Below, one piece after another: positions 10,451 to 22,191 of a stretch of DNA of 64,000 nt (its first letter is position 1; every line of letters starts with the position of its first letter). Below the pieces are notes generated by a model. The model ran no database searches. It saw nothing but the letters and a program-made list of their open reading frames with translations, and was not told where the DNA came from. Origin of the DNA: Lepiota brunneoincarnata (Eukaryota > Basidiomycota > Agaricomycetes > Agaricales > Agaricaceae); assembly GCA_023014365.1 (NCBI GenBank), contig JAEBUN010000015.1, positions 248,001 to 312,000 on the forward strand, read 5' to 3'. A program made the translations under genes and the position numbers.

Positions 10451-13400
10451 TGATGGGGTTGTCTAATTTGTGGGCCCTTTTATATTCTTCAATGACTTCC
10501 TTGGCGTTCTCCAGGTTTGCTTCTGGCTCCCAGGAATCCTCGGTGGGAAGGTATCCTTTCCATCTGACTAGGAATTGATACTTGTTCCGGAATTTTCTGT
10601 GGCGCAGTATTGACTCGACCTCGTATTCTTCTTCTCCATTTACAAGGTCGGGTGGTGGGGCTGTGTTGTATTCCCCATGTGTGTCGTTCTCTTCTGCAGG
10701 CATTAGGAGGCTCGCATGAAACTTGTTGTGGATCTTCCATTTGATGGGTAATTTTAGTTCGTAGGTAACAGGTCCGAGTTTTCTTGTTATGGTGAAGGGA
10801 CCTTCTCGGCGTTGGGCCAGTTTCTTTGAGGCGTACTGAATTGGGAGGTTGCGGTTGTCGAGCCAAACCTTCTGTCCAATTTTTAGATTGATATCTGGCC
10901 GGTTATATCTTGCAGCCATTTTTAGTCTGGCTTGTTCATGCGCAGCTTGGGCTTCTTGGCGTATCTTGGCGAGGTATTTAAACTTCTCTCCTATTGCTGG
11001 AATGTTCGTTGGCTCCTCGGAGGTCGGAAATCCTTTGGGGCTTGATCCATAGAGGAGTTCAAATGGGGTATGTTGGTGTTCAGCGTGTGTTTTCGAGTTG
11101 TGGACATATTCCAGGAGTGGGAGTGCCTTTATCCATTTGTTCGGGTTCGATGAGCAATAGATGCCAAGGTAGAGTTCTATTTCTTGATTGAATCGCTCTG
11201 TTTGTCCGTCTGTCTGGGGGTGGTAGGCGGTAGAGAGTGCTTGTTCGATTCCGAGTTGTTTGTAGAATTCTTTCATGGATTTGGCAGCGAATCTGGGGTC
11301 GCGATCACTGAGAACTTTCTCGGGAAGGCCAAATCTAGAGAATAGCCGTTTGATAAGAATTTCGGCGATCTTGTCCGCGTTGGCTGTTTTTGCAGTGGGT
11401 TCTAGAATTATCCCCTTCGTAAGCTGGTCGACCACGACCAGTATAGAATCATGGGGTCCGTCCGGGGGTAGGTCTGTGATAAGATCCATCGAGATGTTCG
11501 AGAATGGACGGGTAGAACGGGGTCCAGGGATAGGTTGAAGCGGTGGTTTTAGGGGGTGGCGATTGATCTTGTATTGTTGGCAAGCACCACATCCTTTGAC
11601 GTAGTTTTTGACAAATGATCGCATCCCGGGCCAGTAGGCGTATTCCTGGAGTTTTCTAGTTGTTTCTGCGATTCCAGGGTGTCCTGCGGTAGGTGAGTCA
11701 TGTACTCTTTGCAGTAAGCGGCGTCTGAGGTGTAGATCTTGTGGTATAAATAGCTTTCCTTGAATGCGTGGGTGTCCTGAGTCGTCTTCTTGGGCGATGT
11801 CGGTCTGTTTCTTCTTCTTCCACAGCTCTTTTATTTCCTTTTTAGTGTTTTCGTCGATAATGTGGATATGTTGTGGCTGTTCTGGGGTGAAGAATTTGTC
11901 GGGGAGTGCAACGACCTGTTTGTTGTCTCTTGTCTTGGGTTCATGATCGGGTCGTCTGGAAAGGGCATCTGCTGGTCCGTTTTTCTTTCCAGGGATATGT
12001 CGGATTTCGATGTCAAATCGTTGCATGTAGGCAATCCATCGGGCTTGTCTTCTGCTGAGGTCTTCAGGTTTTCTCCAGCGGCGAAGGTTGTCGTGATCTG
12101 ACCATACGATGGTCTTGTGTGATGATCCTTCTATGTGGTGACGCCATTCTTTGAGTGCTCGGATAATGGCGAAGAGTTCCTGTTCGGAGCAATGATAGTT
12201 GCGTTCGGCTGGTGAGAATCCTTTCGAGAAGTATGCGACTGGGTGTTTAACTCCATTGTTGTCGCGTTGAAGTAGGACTGCTCCTGATGCAAATAGTGAT
12301 GCGTCGCATTCGATTTCGAAGGGTTTGTCTCGGTCGGGGACCATTAGTACTGGTTCGCTTTGGAATTTTCTCTTGAGAGTATCGAAGGCGTTCTGGCACT
12401 CTTCTGTCCATTCAAATTTCTTGGTTTTGGACATTAGGGCATTGAGGGGTTTTGCCCATGTGGCGTATTGGTGTATGAATTTTCGATAGAAATTGCAAAA
12501 TCCTATGAATTTTCGTACGTCGCGCGGGGTAGTTGGTGTTGGCCATTCAGCGATGCCTTTGAGCTTTGCTGGGTCCATCGAAACTGAGTCGGGAGTGATA
12601 ATAACTCCTAGATATTCGAGTCGTTGTCGTTCGAATTCGCATTTCTCGGTTTTGAGGTATAGATCGTTGTCCTTGAGTATCTTGAGTACTTCTCTTGTGA
12701 GGCGTCGAAGTTCTTGTTTTGTTTTTGCGTGAATGAGGATGTCGTCCATGTAAACGATTACTCCTCCATTGTCGATGAGTTTTCGGAATAATGAGTCCAT
12801 CATGGTTTGGAATGTTGCTGGGGAGTTACACATTCCAAAGAACATAACCGTGGGTTCGAATAATCCTCGGGGTGTCCTGAAGGCTCCTTTCCATTCATCT
12901 CCTTTGCGTATGCGGATGTTGTTGTATCCTGCTCGTACGTCGAGTTTGGTAAAGTATTTTGATCCTCGGAGTTTATCGAGAATATGAGAGATGAGGGGGA
13001 GGTTGTATGCATTTTTGACGGTATGCTCGTTGAGGTACCTGTAGTCTTGACAGGGGCGTAGTTTTCCGTCTTTCTTTCCTACGAAGAAGAAAGGTGATGC
13101 CATTGGCGATTCGGATGGTCGAATGTATCCCTTTTGAAGGTTTTCTTCTAGGAACGTGTCGAGTTCTTTTTCTTCATTGAGGGAGAGTCGGTAGGACTTC
13201 ATGGCAATTGGTTTGAATGATTCCTTGAGTTCAATTTTGTGATCCCATGGTCGTTGTGGGGGGAATCGTTCGGCTTGTTTCTTGCTAAATACTGGGAGGT
13301 ATTCGTGGAATTCCGTGGGTACGACCTTTCTTGGGTCGTCATTTTTCTTTTCTCCGTGTTGTACAGCGAGGAATTGTGATGCGGAGGCTTTGAAGTTGAT

Positions 13401-13993
13401 TTCTTCGAAGCTTGTGGGCTCTAGTGTGGAGATGTGGTTGAGTTGGTCGTTGTAGATCCAATCGGGTTCCATGGATTGGATGAGTTCTCGGAATATAGTG
13501 TTGTCCCAACGTTCGTTTCTCCAGCGTAGTTGTTTGGCATCCCAGTCGATGTCTGGGTTGTGTTCTGCAAGCCAAGGGAATCCAAGGATGAGTCTTGGGC
13601 TTCCGAGGGAGACTACTTTTGGTTTGATCTCCATATTCTTCCCGTTAACCGTTAGGTTGAGGGTCGTGTAGTGGGTGGCTGTTCCATTTTCGTTAACAGA
13701 TCCATCGGCATTTCGTACTTCGATGGGTCGATCGAGGGGTGTTGTTTTGAATGAATGTTGTTTGACCATTCCGGGGTCGATGAAGTTTCCTGCTGCTCCT
13801 GAGTCGAGTAGGGCAAGTAGTTCCACGCTTTCGGGTCCTTCCTTAGTGAACTTGTGTTTTCGGATTCGACAGGGTAGATGTATTACGCGTGCTGACGATT
13901 CCTGTAACTTTACAACATTAATATCATTTTGTGAATAGGAAAGGGAAGGAGGTCTTTGTGGAGGACTAGACGTGGTGGCTAGTCTCCTTAGGC
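10332..13993 (-). CDS. pol: Pol polyprotein: protease, reverse transcriptase, RNase H, integrase, chromodomain
   Basis: From the Met at 13826 the product is 1,164 residues; the frame is open upstream to about 14000. Domains in order: aspartic protease (LLDSGAAGNFID, residues 6-17); RT with YMDDIL; RNase H (ECDASLFASGAVLL, then the HIPGKKNGPADALSRR end); integrase with a zinc-binding N terminus (HPGI...CGACQQ) and a DDE core (SMDLITDLP, DRDPRF, AYHPQTDGQTERFNQE); and a C-terminal chromodomain (EYEVESIL...FLVRWKGY...SWEPE). This order is typical of chromoviruses, whose chromodomain can guide integration to heterochromatin. That would suit its position inside a satellite. I see no stop within the ORF. 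Expression probably needs a -1 shift from the gag tail at the TTTT run near 13994-13997. Confidence 0.93.
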
Positions 13994-14176
13994 AAAATCC
14001 TTAACCAGAGGGGCATCTGGGTGGTTGGATTCATTTGCAAAATGTTCATAGATGTCCTCGACTTCTTCGTCGGTTGCATCTTCTAGTATGTTGTATAGCG
14101 AGTTCTTTTTCTTGTAGCTTGCTTGTCTTCTTCTGGATATCGCATTTGACCGGTTTCTGGCATCCAAATTGCGGGG

Positions 14177-15112
14177 TCATTCGGATCGGCGATATATTGT
14201 CTTCTTGGTGGGGCATTCGCGGGCGAAGTGTCCAGTCTTGCGGCAGTTGAAGCATCTCCTTTCTTTGAGATCCTTTCTTTGGGCGTCCGTGAGGATTGCA
14301 TTGAGGGCTTCGCGGGTGCGTTCTTGTACCAACTGGTGGAGTCTGTCTTCTTCGGTCTCCTCGTCTTCATCAGCTTCCTCGGCGAGTAGATCTGGCTCGT
14401 CCTCAAAGTCGAGGTTGTAGACTGCTTCGGCGAGTTGGTCAATATCCATTGCGTTAGGGTCTGTTGCTTGATAGGGCAGTGGGACACGGCGCGTAAAAGC
14501 ATTTCTTTTCCCTTTAAATGGGCGAGTGCGCGAAGTCGTTGAAAACGAGGGAGTTCCTCGAGTTTGCATATAGTCGCGTTGAGTTTGTAGTATCTGATAT
14601 GCTGTTCGAGCTTGCTTGAACCAGTCGCTGAGTTTGTTTCCTGGATTGAGGCTAATTGTCTTGATTGCGACGGGGCGATCCAGCCCGTTCTTGAAATAGT
14701 TGATCGCCGCCACTCCATCTCCAAGGTCGGCCTGATAGGCAAGTATCTGGAACTGGGATATGTAATCGTCGATATATCGTCCATTCTGTTTGAGGTGGCG
14801 GATTCTGTCCATTGCATCGGCGGGGACATTGTTTGGGGCGAAGGATGTATCGAGTCCTTCGAGAAATTTCTTCCATGTTGGAAGGGTCTGGCTTCCATCA
14901 AGTTCTTTGTTTGATTCCAAGAATGCTCCTCTCCATGTTGCGGCGGGGCCGGTGGACATGTATGAAAGGGCGAATTGTATCTTGGTCTTGTCATCGGAAA
15001 AGGCTCCTGGCTTTGCATCGATGTATAGTTGTACTGCATCCTTCCAGAGGCGGAAGTAGTCGGTCTCTCCATTAAAGGTTGGGGGTGTATTGATTTTTGC
15101 GGAGGAGGCCAT
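14177..15112 (-). CDS. gag: Gag core with CCHC zinc knuckle
   Basis: 311 residues from an internal Met. The retrotransposon Gag fold is suggested by the FNGETDYFRLWKDAVQLYI start and a W..F....AFAP-like helical region. The C terminus has the knuckle CFNCRKTGHFAREC. The frame ends at a TGA near 14177, yet downstream segments in other frames look protein-like: DPNDPAIWMPETGQMRYPEE in the neighbouring frame at about 14190-14120, then an acidic tail back in the Gag frame to a TAA at 13988-13990. The intact Gag tail therefore seems to need two compensating shifts; either this copy has small indels or the sequence does. Confidence 0.85.
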   Translation of the reverse strand: MASSAKINTPPTFNGETDYFRLWKDAVQLYIDAKPGAFSDDKTKIQFALSYMSTGPAATWRGAFLESNKELDGSQTLPTWKKFLEGLDTSFAPNNVPADAMDRIRHLKQNGRYIDDYISQFQILAYQADLGDGVAAINYFKNGLDRPVAIKTISLNPGNKLSDWFKQARTAYQILQTQRDYMQTRGTPSFSTTSRTRPFKGKRNAFTRRVPLPYQATDPNAMDIDQLAEAVYNLDFEDEPDLLAEEADEDEETEEDRLHQLVQERTREALNAILTDAQRKDLKERRCFNCRKTGHFARECPTKKTIYRRSE

Positions 15113-15849
15113 ATTGTTAATGTCAGAGGTTGTGGATTCCTCGTCGGAAGTGTGAATAGACCCGGTAGTGGGGCTAACTTCGGATGGTTCGGATTGTACA
15201 GGGGAACTGGATCGAGGCGGTGAGTGTACTGGTGATCCAAGTGGTGATGTGAGGGGTGAGAATGTTCTTGGGGGTTTCTGTTGCGAAGTGTTGTCGCTAG
15301 TTCTTGTACTTGTTGAGGGTTGAGGACCGGAGGATGGGGTAGATGTTCTATGAATCGGCTCCCCGAGCTTTGAGCGGGTAGAGGTGGCAGTTCTTTCAGG
15401 TGGTGGTTGTTTAGGTAGGGATTGAAGAACTGATGCTGGGGGTGCTGGGTATCCTGGGTCTTCTGTTCGACGTTGAACTCTCTCGGTAGGTTGTGTAGGG
15501 TACGGTGCGGAACCAGAGGGTGAACGAGTGAGGGGTATAGGTTTTGTTTTCTTTTTAGGGTCCGTGGTGGAGGGGGTGTGAAGTCGGGTTCGGAGTCGGT
15601 TGTTGACCAGTCAGAACTGTTGGATTCTTCGTAGTCGGTGGCAAGGGGGTCGTTTCGGTTTGTAGACAGGGTGAAGAGGGAAGAAGTCGAAGGTGAAGGT
15701 GAGGGTGAATAAACAACGCTTGCGGGTGCGTTATCCCAATCGACGCTTGAAGGTGCGGATGACCTGTATACAACGCTTACGGGTGCGTTATCCCAATCAA
15801 CACTTAAAGGTGTGGATGACCTATCAACGCTTTCGGTGCGTCTGACCAA
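15113..15849 (-). CDS. Gag N-terminal Pro/Ser-rich extension (frame switch)
   Basis: A Met at 15849 opens a frame containing two near-identical motifs with SVDWDNAP. It runs as a 588-codon ORF overlapping Gag in the wrong frame. The Gag frame itself is also open upstream of 15112 with a Pro/Ser/Thr-rich sequence. The two frames could join by a -1 step at the A5 run (15552-15556 on the plus strand), giving a Gag of about 560 residues. This is inference; both frames look plausible and low-complexity sequence is a weak guide. Confidence 0.4.
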
Positions 15850-16039
15850 GGGTGCAGAGGGTATGGTGGCCTGCTCTACGGGGGTGTATCACCGGACAGC
15901 GACAAGGCGTGTCGTCAGATACGGTTGGCACTCGGATAGCGATAAAGCGTATCGTCTGCCGGTGTGGAAGGGTAGCGACAAGGCGTACCGATACCACGGG
16001 GTGTACGATGGAGGTTGTCCAAAGGAAGCTTTAATCTAA

Positions 16040-16737
16040 TGTTATGATCCGTGCTCCTTCTGTATCCGAGGATAACTGGAGACGGCCTTCAATCACTCTA
16101 CAAGGTGTCCGAGACGGTTGGCCTTATAGAGCTTAGTGGATCGCGCTCAATGAGATAACGAGGGAAGACGCCAAGTTAAGGCAGAGAGGTAAACGACCGC
16201 TGTTAACAAGATTAAAGCTTGAGGCTTTAATCTCTACTTGTACAGGCCTTATATACCTATGAGATGCTATATACTCGTTATAGGTTACTTGGCTGTTCTA
16301 CTGGTCGTGCGCAGTCCTGACCATGATGCACATCCTGGGTGATGGCATCCTAGCGTTATTTATATTACAATGAGTCAGTACTCTCGCTACTGCTGTGCGA
16401 TGTTCCATCGCTTTCCTCTGACTCATAATCTCCTTCTCCCGATTGTATCTCCATGGAGTCTTCTCCATTCTCGCTCTCCATTCTCTCGGTGCTTCCATCC
16501 GTATCGGAGGTTGGATCGGTTGATCCATGGTTATCTTCCTCGTCCTCGGGGTATTCCAATATATCCTCCAAGGTTATCTCCATTCCTGCTTCTCTCGCCA
16601 GGTCCTGCATGGCGGTGTAGTATTCCCCTTCCTCGTCTTCGTATTCTTGTGCCCGTAGTTGGTCTGTAGTCTCCTGTACCCATCTTGTAAAGTCGAACAG
16701 TAATTCTTGTTCCTCCCGGTCTGGACTGTTCATAACA
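16040..16737 (-). repeat. 5' LTR of the chromovirus
   Basis: 698 bp, differing from the other LTR at one position seen. A TATA-like GTATATAAGG on the minus strand (16248-16259) would place transcription start near 16220, with U3 upstream and R-U5 to 16040. It is followed by a short leader with GCGACAAGGCGT-like repeats (15900-16000). Confidence 0.9.
16248..16259 (-). promoter_or_regulatory. Putative TATA box of the chromovirus LTR
   Basis: On the minus strand AGGTATATAAGG lies within the LTR about 210 bp from its internal edge. This suits a Pol II core promoter. No other promoter element was recognised. Confidence 0.5.
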
Positions 16738-17383
16738 GATATAAGTAACACAACATATTAGGATAATGCTAAATTGCATTGGAAAGTGACTACACATACA
16801 TATGTACTAAAAGCATGGATTGTGGTCATTTTCATGCTGTATTCAAGATATAAGTAACATAACATACTTAGACAATACTAAGCTTTAGATAATATAAACA
16901 ATTAGCATACTCCAAGTGCCCAGGCCGAAGGGTCTGGGCATCTATTCAGATAATGCTAAGGTCATCAAATAAGATTATGTGATTTCCAAAAACATTCTTT
17001 TCACTCAAATTTTTCTAAGCTTAACTATAATACTAATGTCACCCAAATTTGTGTGCCTTCAGCACACAAGTGTAAGCTTAGGCATGTATTGTGATCAGTT
17101 TCATGCTGTATTCAAGATATAAGTAATATAACATACTTAGACAATGCTAAGCTTCAGATAATATAAACAATTAGCACACTCCAAGTGCCCAGGCTGAAGG
17201 GTCTGGGCATCTCTTCAGATAATGCTAAAGTCATCAAACAAGATCATGTGATCCATTCAGTAAAGACCAAACATTAGTAAACAAAGTCATGTGACTTCCA
17301 AAAAACTTTGTTTTCACTCAAATCTTTCTATAATGCTAAAGTTGCCCAAATAGGTGTGCCGAAGGCACACGAGCGTAAGCTCG
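16738..17383 (+). repeat. Satellite unit 3 (type A), right part
   Basis: The unit resumes with the duplicated GATAT and continues the AT-rich half. It contains two copies of the CCCAGG-(CCGAAGGG)-TCTGGG hairpin block and ends with GTGTGCC-GAA-GGCACAC (17354-17370) and ACGAGC-GTAA-GCTCGT (17369-17384). Confidence 0.85.
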
Positions 17384-19670
17384 TCTTATTAAGAATGGGA
17401 CAAGGCCGTGAGATGATGGGGAGGCTGACAAATTTTAGTCAGCATTGGTCAGCATTTGTAATATTTTCTGATTGGCTGGCTGGGGGGGTCAATGGCAAGG
17501 AGGAGGTTTGGGATTCTATAAATTTGGGGATCTGGGGGGGCAGATGGTGAGATGTGAACGGCAAAGAAACCAAGGAAGCTGATAGAAAGAATGTTGAGCA
17601 ATAAATTGATCTTTCTGCGGAATGAAGGGGGCATGGAGGGTGCTACAGCAGCTCAATCAGCACGATACCTTGGGGGCCTAGGGAGGCCTATTGGCCCTCC
17701 CCTCCGGCGAAGACGCAAAGCAAGTCAATAGAGAGAGTATTGAGCAATAACACCGTTGATGGGAATATTGATGGAAGTATTCCCAGTGCCAGAGGCGTTC
17801 GTTCTCTATATAAACTTGGGATTGGAGAGCGGTTCCAGGCCTGCCGGCCCCCTGATTTGATGGGCATTTATTGATAGGTGGGATGTTGAGGAATTGGACA
17901 TGGCCCCTGATGGCCCATCAGAGGGGAAAATGCAAAAAGCGCATTTCGAGTGGCTTCCACCCGCTCAATTGCTACAATACCTTTGGGCCCCTTTGGGGTA
18001 CAGATCGCAAAGACCTCGCAAAAATCTGGAACAGAATCAATAGGGAGATTGTGGAGAAATTGTAATTACACTGTAATTCTGAAGGAAATTTGTCCCAGGG
18101 CCCTGCATTTATTTGGAATATTCGCTGCTTGGTCCCATGTTACCCCTCATATGGGTGGACATGTCCTCAAAGTCCTGAAGCAAATTAATAGGCACAATAT
18201 TGTGCAACACTCAGTTTTATATTGTGTATGATATTCAATATCTCCGCTCATATGCTCATTTCCCTCGCGCCAAACCTGGGATTCACGTGTCTTACAGCTA
18301 CACCATGGCCCCCAAACAATCCGCAAATAGATCGATAGGTGGAATGTCGAGCAATTGGAATTTCTTTGGAAACATCGAAATTCGGGCAATTGCTGACAAA
18401 TCCGGATCAATGCCCATCTGAGCTTCTCACGCTCAGTCCACCATTGATCTTCCTGCCACCATCCAGCCATAAAAATTCGCTAAAAATACGCACAAATTCC
18501 CAAAAATTTGGATAATATTGGATACATCCAACATCATTGTAAATCACAAATAAACTGTAAAAATAATTGTTAAAAATTCAGGAAAGTTAGAAATAAATTA
18601 CAGATAAATCTAACTGCTCAGACAATGCAAAGTTAATAGTGGAAATTTGATATGATCAATACTAAGGGACCACACACCCATACTATGTTCAAGATATAAG
18701 TAATATAATCTATTCAAACAATGCTAAGATTAGGATAATGCTAAATTGTGATGGAAATTGACCACACATGCATGCCGGAGGCATGGACTGTGGTCAGTTT
18801 CATGATGTGTTCAAAATATAAGTAGTATAACATATTCAGATAATGCTAGATTGCGATGGAAATTGACTACACATGCATGCCGAAGGCATGGATTGTGGTC
18901 AGTTTCCTGCTGTGTTCACAATATAAGTAACATAATATATTCAGACAATGCTAGATTGTGATGGAAATTGATCACACATGCATGTCGAAGGCATGAATTG
19001 TGGTCAGTTTCCTGCTGTGTTCAAGATATAAGTAACACAACATATTAGGATAATGCTAAATTGCATTGGAAAGTGACTACACATACATATGTACTAAAAG
19101 CATGGATTGTGGTCATTTTCATGCTGTATTCAAGATATAAGTAACATAACATACTTAGACAATACTAAGCTTTAGATAATATAAACAATCAACATACTCC
19201 AAGTGCCCAGGCTAAAGGGTCTGGGCATCTATTCAGATAATGCTAAGGTCATCAAATAAGATCATGTGATTTCCAAAAACATTCTTTTCACTCAAATTTT
19301 TCTAAACTTAACTATAATGCTAATGTCACCCAAATTTGTGCACCTTCAGCACACAAGTGTAAGCTTAGGCATGTATTGTGATCAGTTTCATGCTGTATTC
19401 AAGATATAAGTAATATAACATACTTAGACAATGCTAAGCTTCAGATAATATAAACAATTAGCACACTCCAAGTGCCCAGGCCAAAGGGTCTGAGCATCTC
19501 TTCAGATAATGCTAAAGTCATCAAACAAGATCATGTGATCCATTCAGTAAAGACCAAACATTAGTAAACAAAGTCATGTGACTTCCAAAAAACTTTGTTT
19601 TCACTCAAATCTTTCTATAATGCTAAAGTCACCCAAATAGGTGTGCCGAAGGCACACGAGCGTAAGCTCG
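17384..19670 (+). repeat. Satellite unit 4 (type B)
   Basis: About 2.29 kb, closely matching unit 2 in the GC-richer half. The terminal hairpins are GTGTGCC-GAA-GGCACAC (19641-19657) and ACGAGC-GTAA-GCTCGT (19656-19671). Confidence 0.85.
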
Positions 19671-22191
19671 TCTTATAGAGAATGGGACGTCGAGGGTGAG
19701 ATGATGGGTGCTGAGTCAGAGCTGACTAAGATTTGTCATGCTGACATAAAATTATCTGATTGGCTGGCTGGGGGGGTCAATGACAAGGAGGGTGTTTGGA
19801 ATTCTATAATTCTGGGGATCTGGGGGGGTGGATAGCGAGATGTGAACGGCGAAATTACGAAGCAGGTTGATAGAAAGAATGTTGAGGAATAAATTGATCT
19901 TTGTGGGGGAAGAGGTGTCTGTAGAGGGTTGGGAAATGGTTCAATGGCAATGATACTTGGGATTCCGGCTGGGGTGCACTGGCTCTCCCCCTTCGCGAAG
20001 ACGCAAAGCAAATCGATAGAGAGAACAATGAGGGATAACACCTTTGATGGGGATATTGATGGGGGTATTCCCAGTGCCAGAGGCGTTCGTTTGCAATGTA
20101 AATATGGGATTGGGGAGCGGCTATAGGCATGGCAATCCTCTGATTTAACGAGTATTTATTCATCGGTGGGATGTTGAGCAATTGGACATGGGCTTTGATG
20201 GCCCATCAGAGGGGAAAATGCAAAAAGCGTATTTGAGTGGCTTCCACTGGCTCAATTGCTACAATACTTTGTAGCTCATTTGGGGTACAAACTGCGAAGA
20301 CCTCGCAAAAATCTGGAACAGAATCAATAGGGAGAATGTGGAGGAATAGTAATTACACTGTAATTTAAAAGGAAATTCATCCCAGGGCCCTGCAATTATC
20401 CTAAATCTTTGCTACATTGGCACATGTTACCCCTCATCTACGTGCACATGCCCTCAAAGTCCTGGACCATACCCATAGGAACAATATAGTGCAACACTCA
20501 ATTTCATTTTGTACATGATATTGAATATCTCCGCTCATATACTCATTCCCCTCGCGCCAAACCTGGGATTCACGTGTCATACATCCCCATCATGGCCTCC
20601 AAGCAATCCACAAATAAATCAATAGGTGGAACGTTGAGCAATCGGAATTTTTTTTTGGGAACATGGAAATTCTGGCAATTGCTGACACATCCGGATCAAT
20701 GCCCACCTGAGCTTCTCACGCCCCGTCCACCATTGATCTTCCTGCCACCATCCCTCTCCAGCCATAAAAAATCGCTAAAAATACGCTTAAATTCGTGGAA
20801 ATTCGGATAATATTAAAAGAATACTTATTGTTAAACAAGACCAAGCAATATATCCAAAATCATCGTAAATAGCAAATAAAACCATAAAGATAATTGTAAA
20901 AATTCAGGAAAATTAGAAATAAATTAAAGATAAATCTAACTGCTCAGTGAGAGAAATGCAAAGTAAATTGATATAATCAATGCTAAGATCAGGATAGTGG
21001 TAAATTGTGATAGAAAGTAACCACACCTGCATGCCAACAGCATGGATTGTGGTTAGTTTCATACTGTGTTTGAAATATAAGTAGTATAAGATATTCAGAC
21101 AATGCTAGATTGTGATGGAAATTGATCACACATGCATGCCAAAGGCATGGATTGTGGTCAGTTTCCTGCTGTGTTCACAATATAAATAACACAACATATT
21201 CAGACAATGCTAGATTGTGATAGAAATTGACCACCCACTACTGTGTTCAAATATAAGTAATATATTATACCTAGACAATGCTAAGATTAGGATAATGCTA
21301 AATTGCAATGGAAATTGACCACACATGCATGCTGGAGGCATGGATTGTGGTCAGTTTCATGCTGTGTTCAAGATATAAGTAATATAACATATTCAGACAA
21401 TACTAAATTGTGATGGAAATTGACCACACATGCATGCTGAAGGCATGAATTGTAGTCAGTTCCCTACTGAATTCAAGATATAAATAACACAACATACTTA
21501 GATAATACTAAGCTTTAGATAATATAAACAACTAGCACACTCCAAGTGCCCAGGCCGAAGGGTCTGGGCATCCATTCAGATAATACTAAGGTCATCAAGA
21601 TATTGATTAACATAATCATGTAATCCATTCAGTGAATGCCAAAGTCATCAAAGCATTGATAAACAAGATCATGTGATCTATTCAGTCACTTACAAACATC
21701 AGTAAATAAGGTTATGTGACTTCCAAAAAAAAAATTTCACTCAAAATCTCTAAACTTAACTATAATGCTAAAGTCATCCAAATTTGTGTGTAAGCTCAGG
21801 CATGTATTGTGATTATTTTCATGCTGTATTTAATATATAAGTAATATAACATACCTAGACAATACTAAGCTTCAGATAATATAAACAATTGTTACACTCC
21901 AAGTGCCCAGGCCAAAGGGTCTGGGCATCTATTCAGATAATGCTAAAGTCATTAAAATATTGTTAAATGCAATCATGTGATCCAGAAAAAACTTATACTA
22001 AATTCATTTAACTAACAGGTTTCAAGTACTCAAACCATCTCAAATAATACCAAAGTCATTAAAACATTCATAAATAAGGTCATGTGATCAAAATACAGAC
22101 AAACAAATATCATCAAATAAAGTCATGTGACCTAACAAAATTTTGTTATTATACTCCCTGTGCCAAAGGCACAGCTAGGGTCTTACCCTAG
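19671..22191 (+). repeat. Satellite unit 5 (type A)
   Basis: About 2.52 kb. The first 80 bp differ from other type A units, but from about 19850 on it follows unit 1 closely. It ends in the same CTAGGGT-CTT-ACCCTAG hairpin (22175-22191), so units 1 and 5 share a recent ancestor. Confidence 0.85.

Larger units (their letters stand above)
8496..16737 (-). mobile_element. Full-length Ty3/gypsy chromovirus LTR retrotransposon
   Basis: The element is 8,242 bp, with 698-bp LTRs (8496-9193 and 16040-16737) that begin TGTTATGATCC and end TTCATAACA. It is flanked by the 5-bp duplication GATAT (8491-8495 / 16738-16742). I find one difference between the LTRs (A at 8655, G at 16199), so it is young. 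Genes read on the minus strand: gag, pol (protease, RT, RNase H, integrase, chromodomain), then a third ORF. A purine-rich tract (GAAGGGGATAA) lies just upstream of the 3' LTR near 9194-9205. I could not recognise a standard tRNA primer site next to the 5' LTR. The element is CpG-rich, unlike its AT-rich surroundings. Confidence 0.95.

Noticed and set aside
14083..15849. 588-codon ORF as a gene separate from gag
   Set aside because: It overlaps Gag in another frame through most of its length; only its N-terminal part and a short C-terminal piece look protein-like.
16000..16039. tRNA primer-binding site next to the 5' LTR
   Set aside because: The bases after the LTR on the minus strand (TTAGATTAAAGC) do not match a tRNA 3' end that I can recognise; not annotated.
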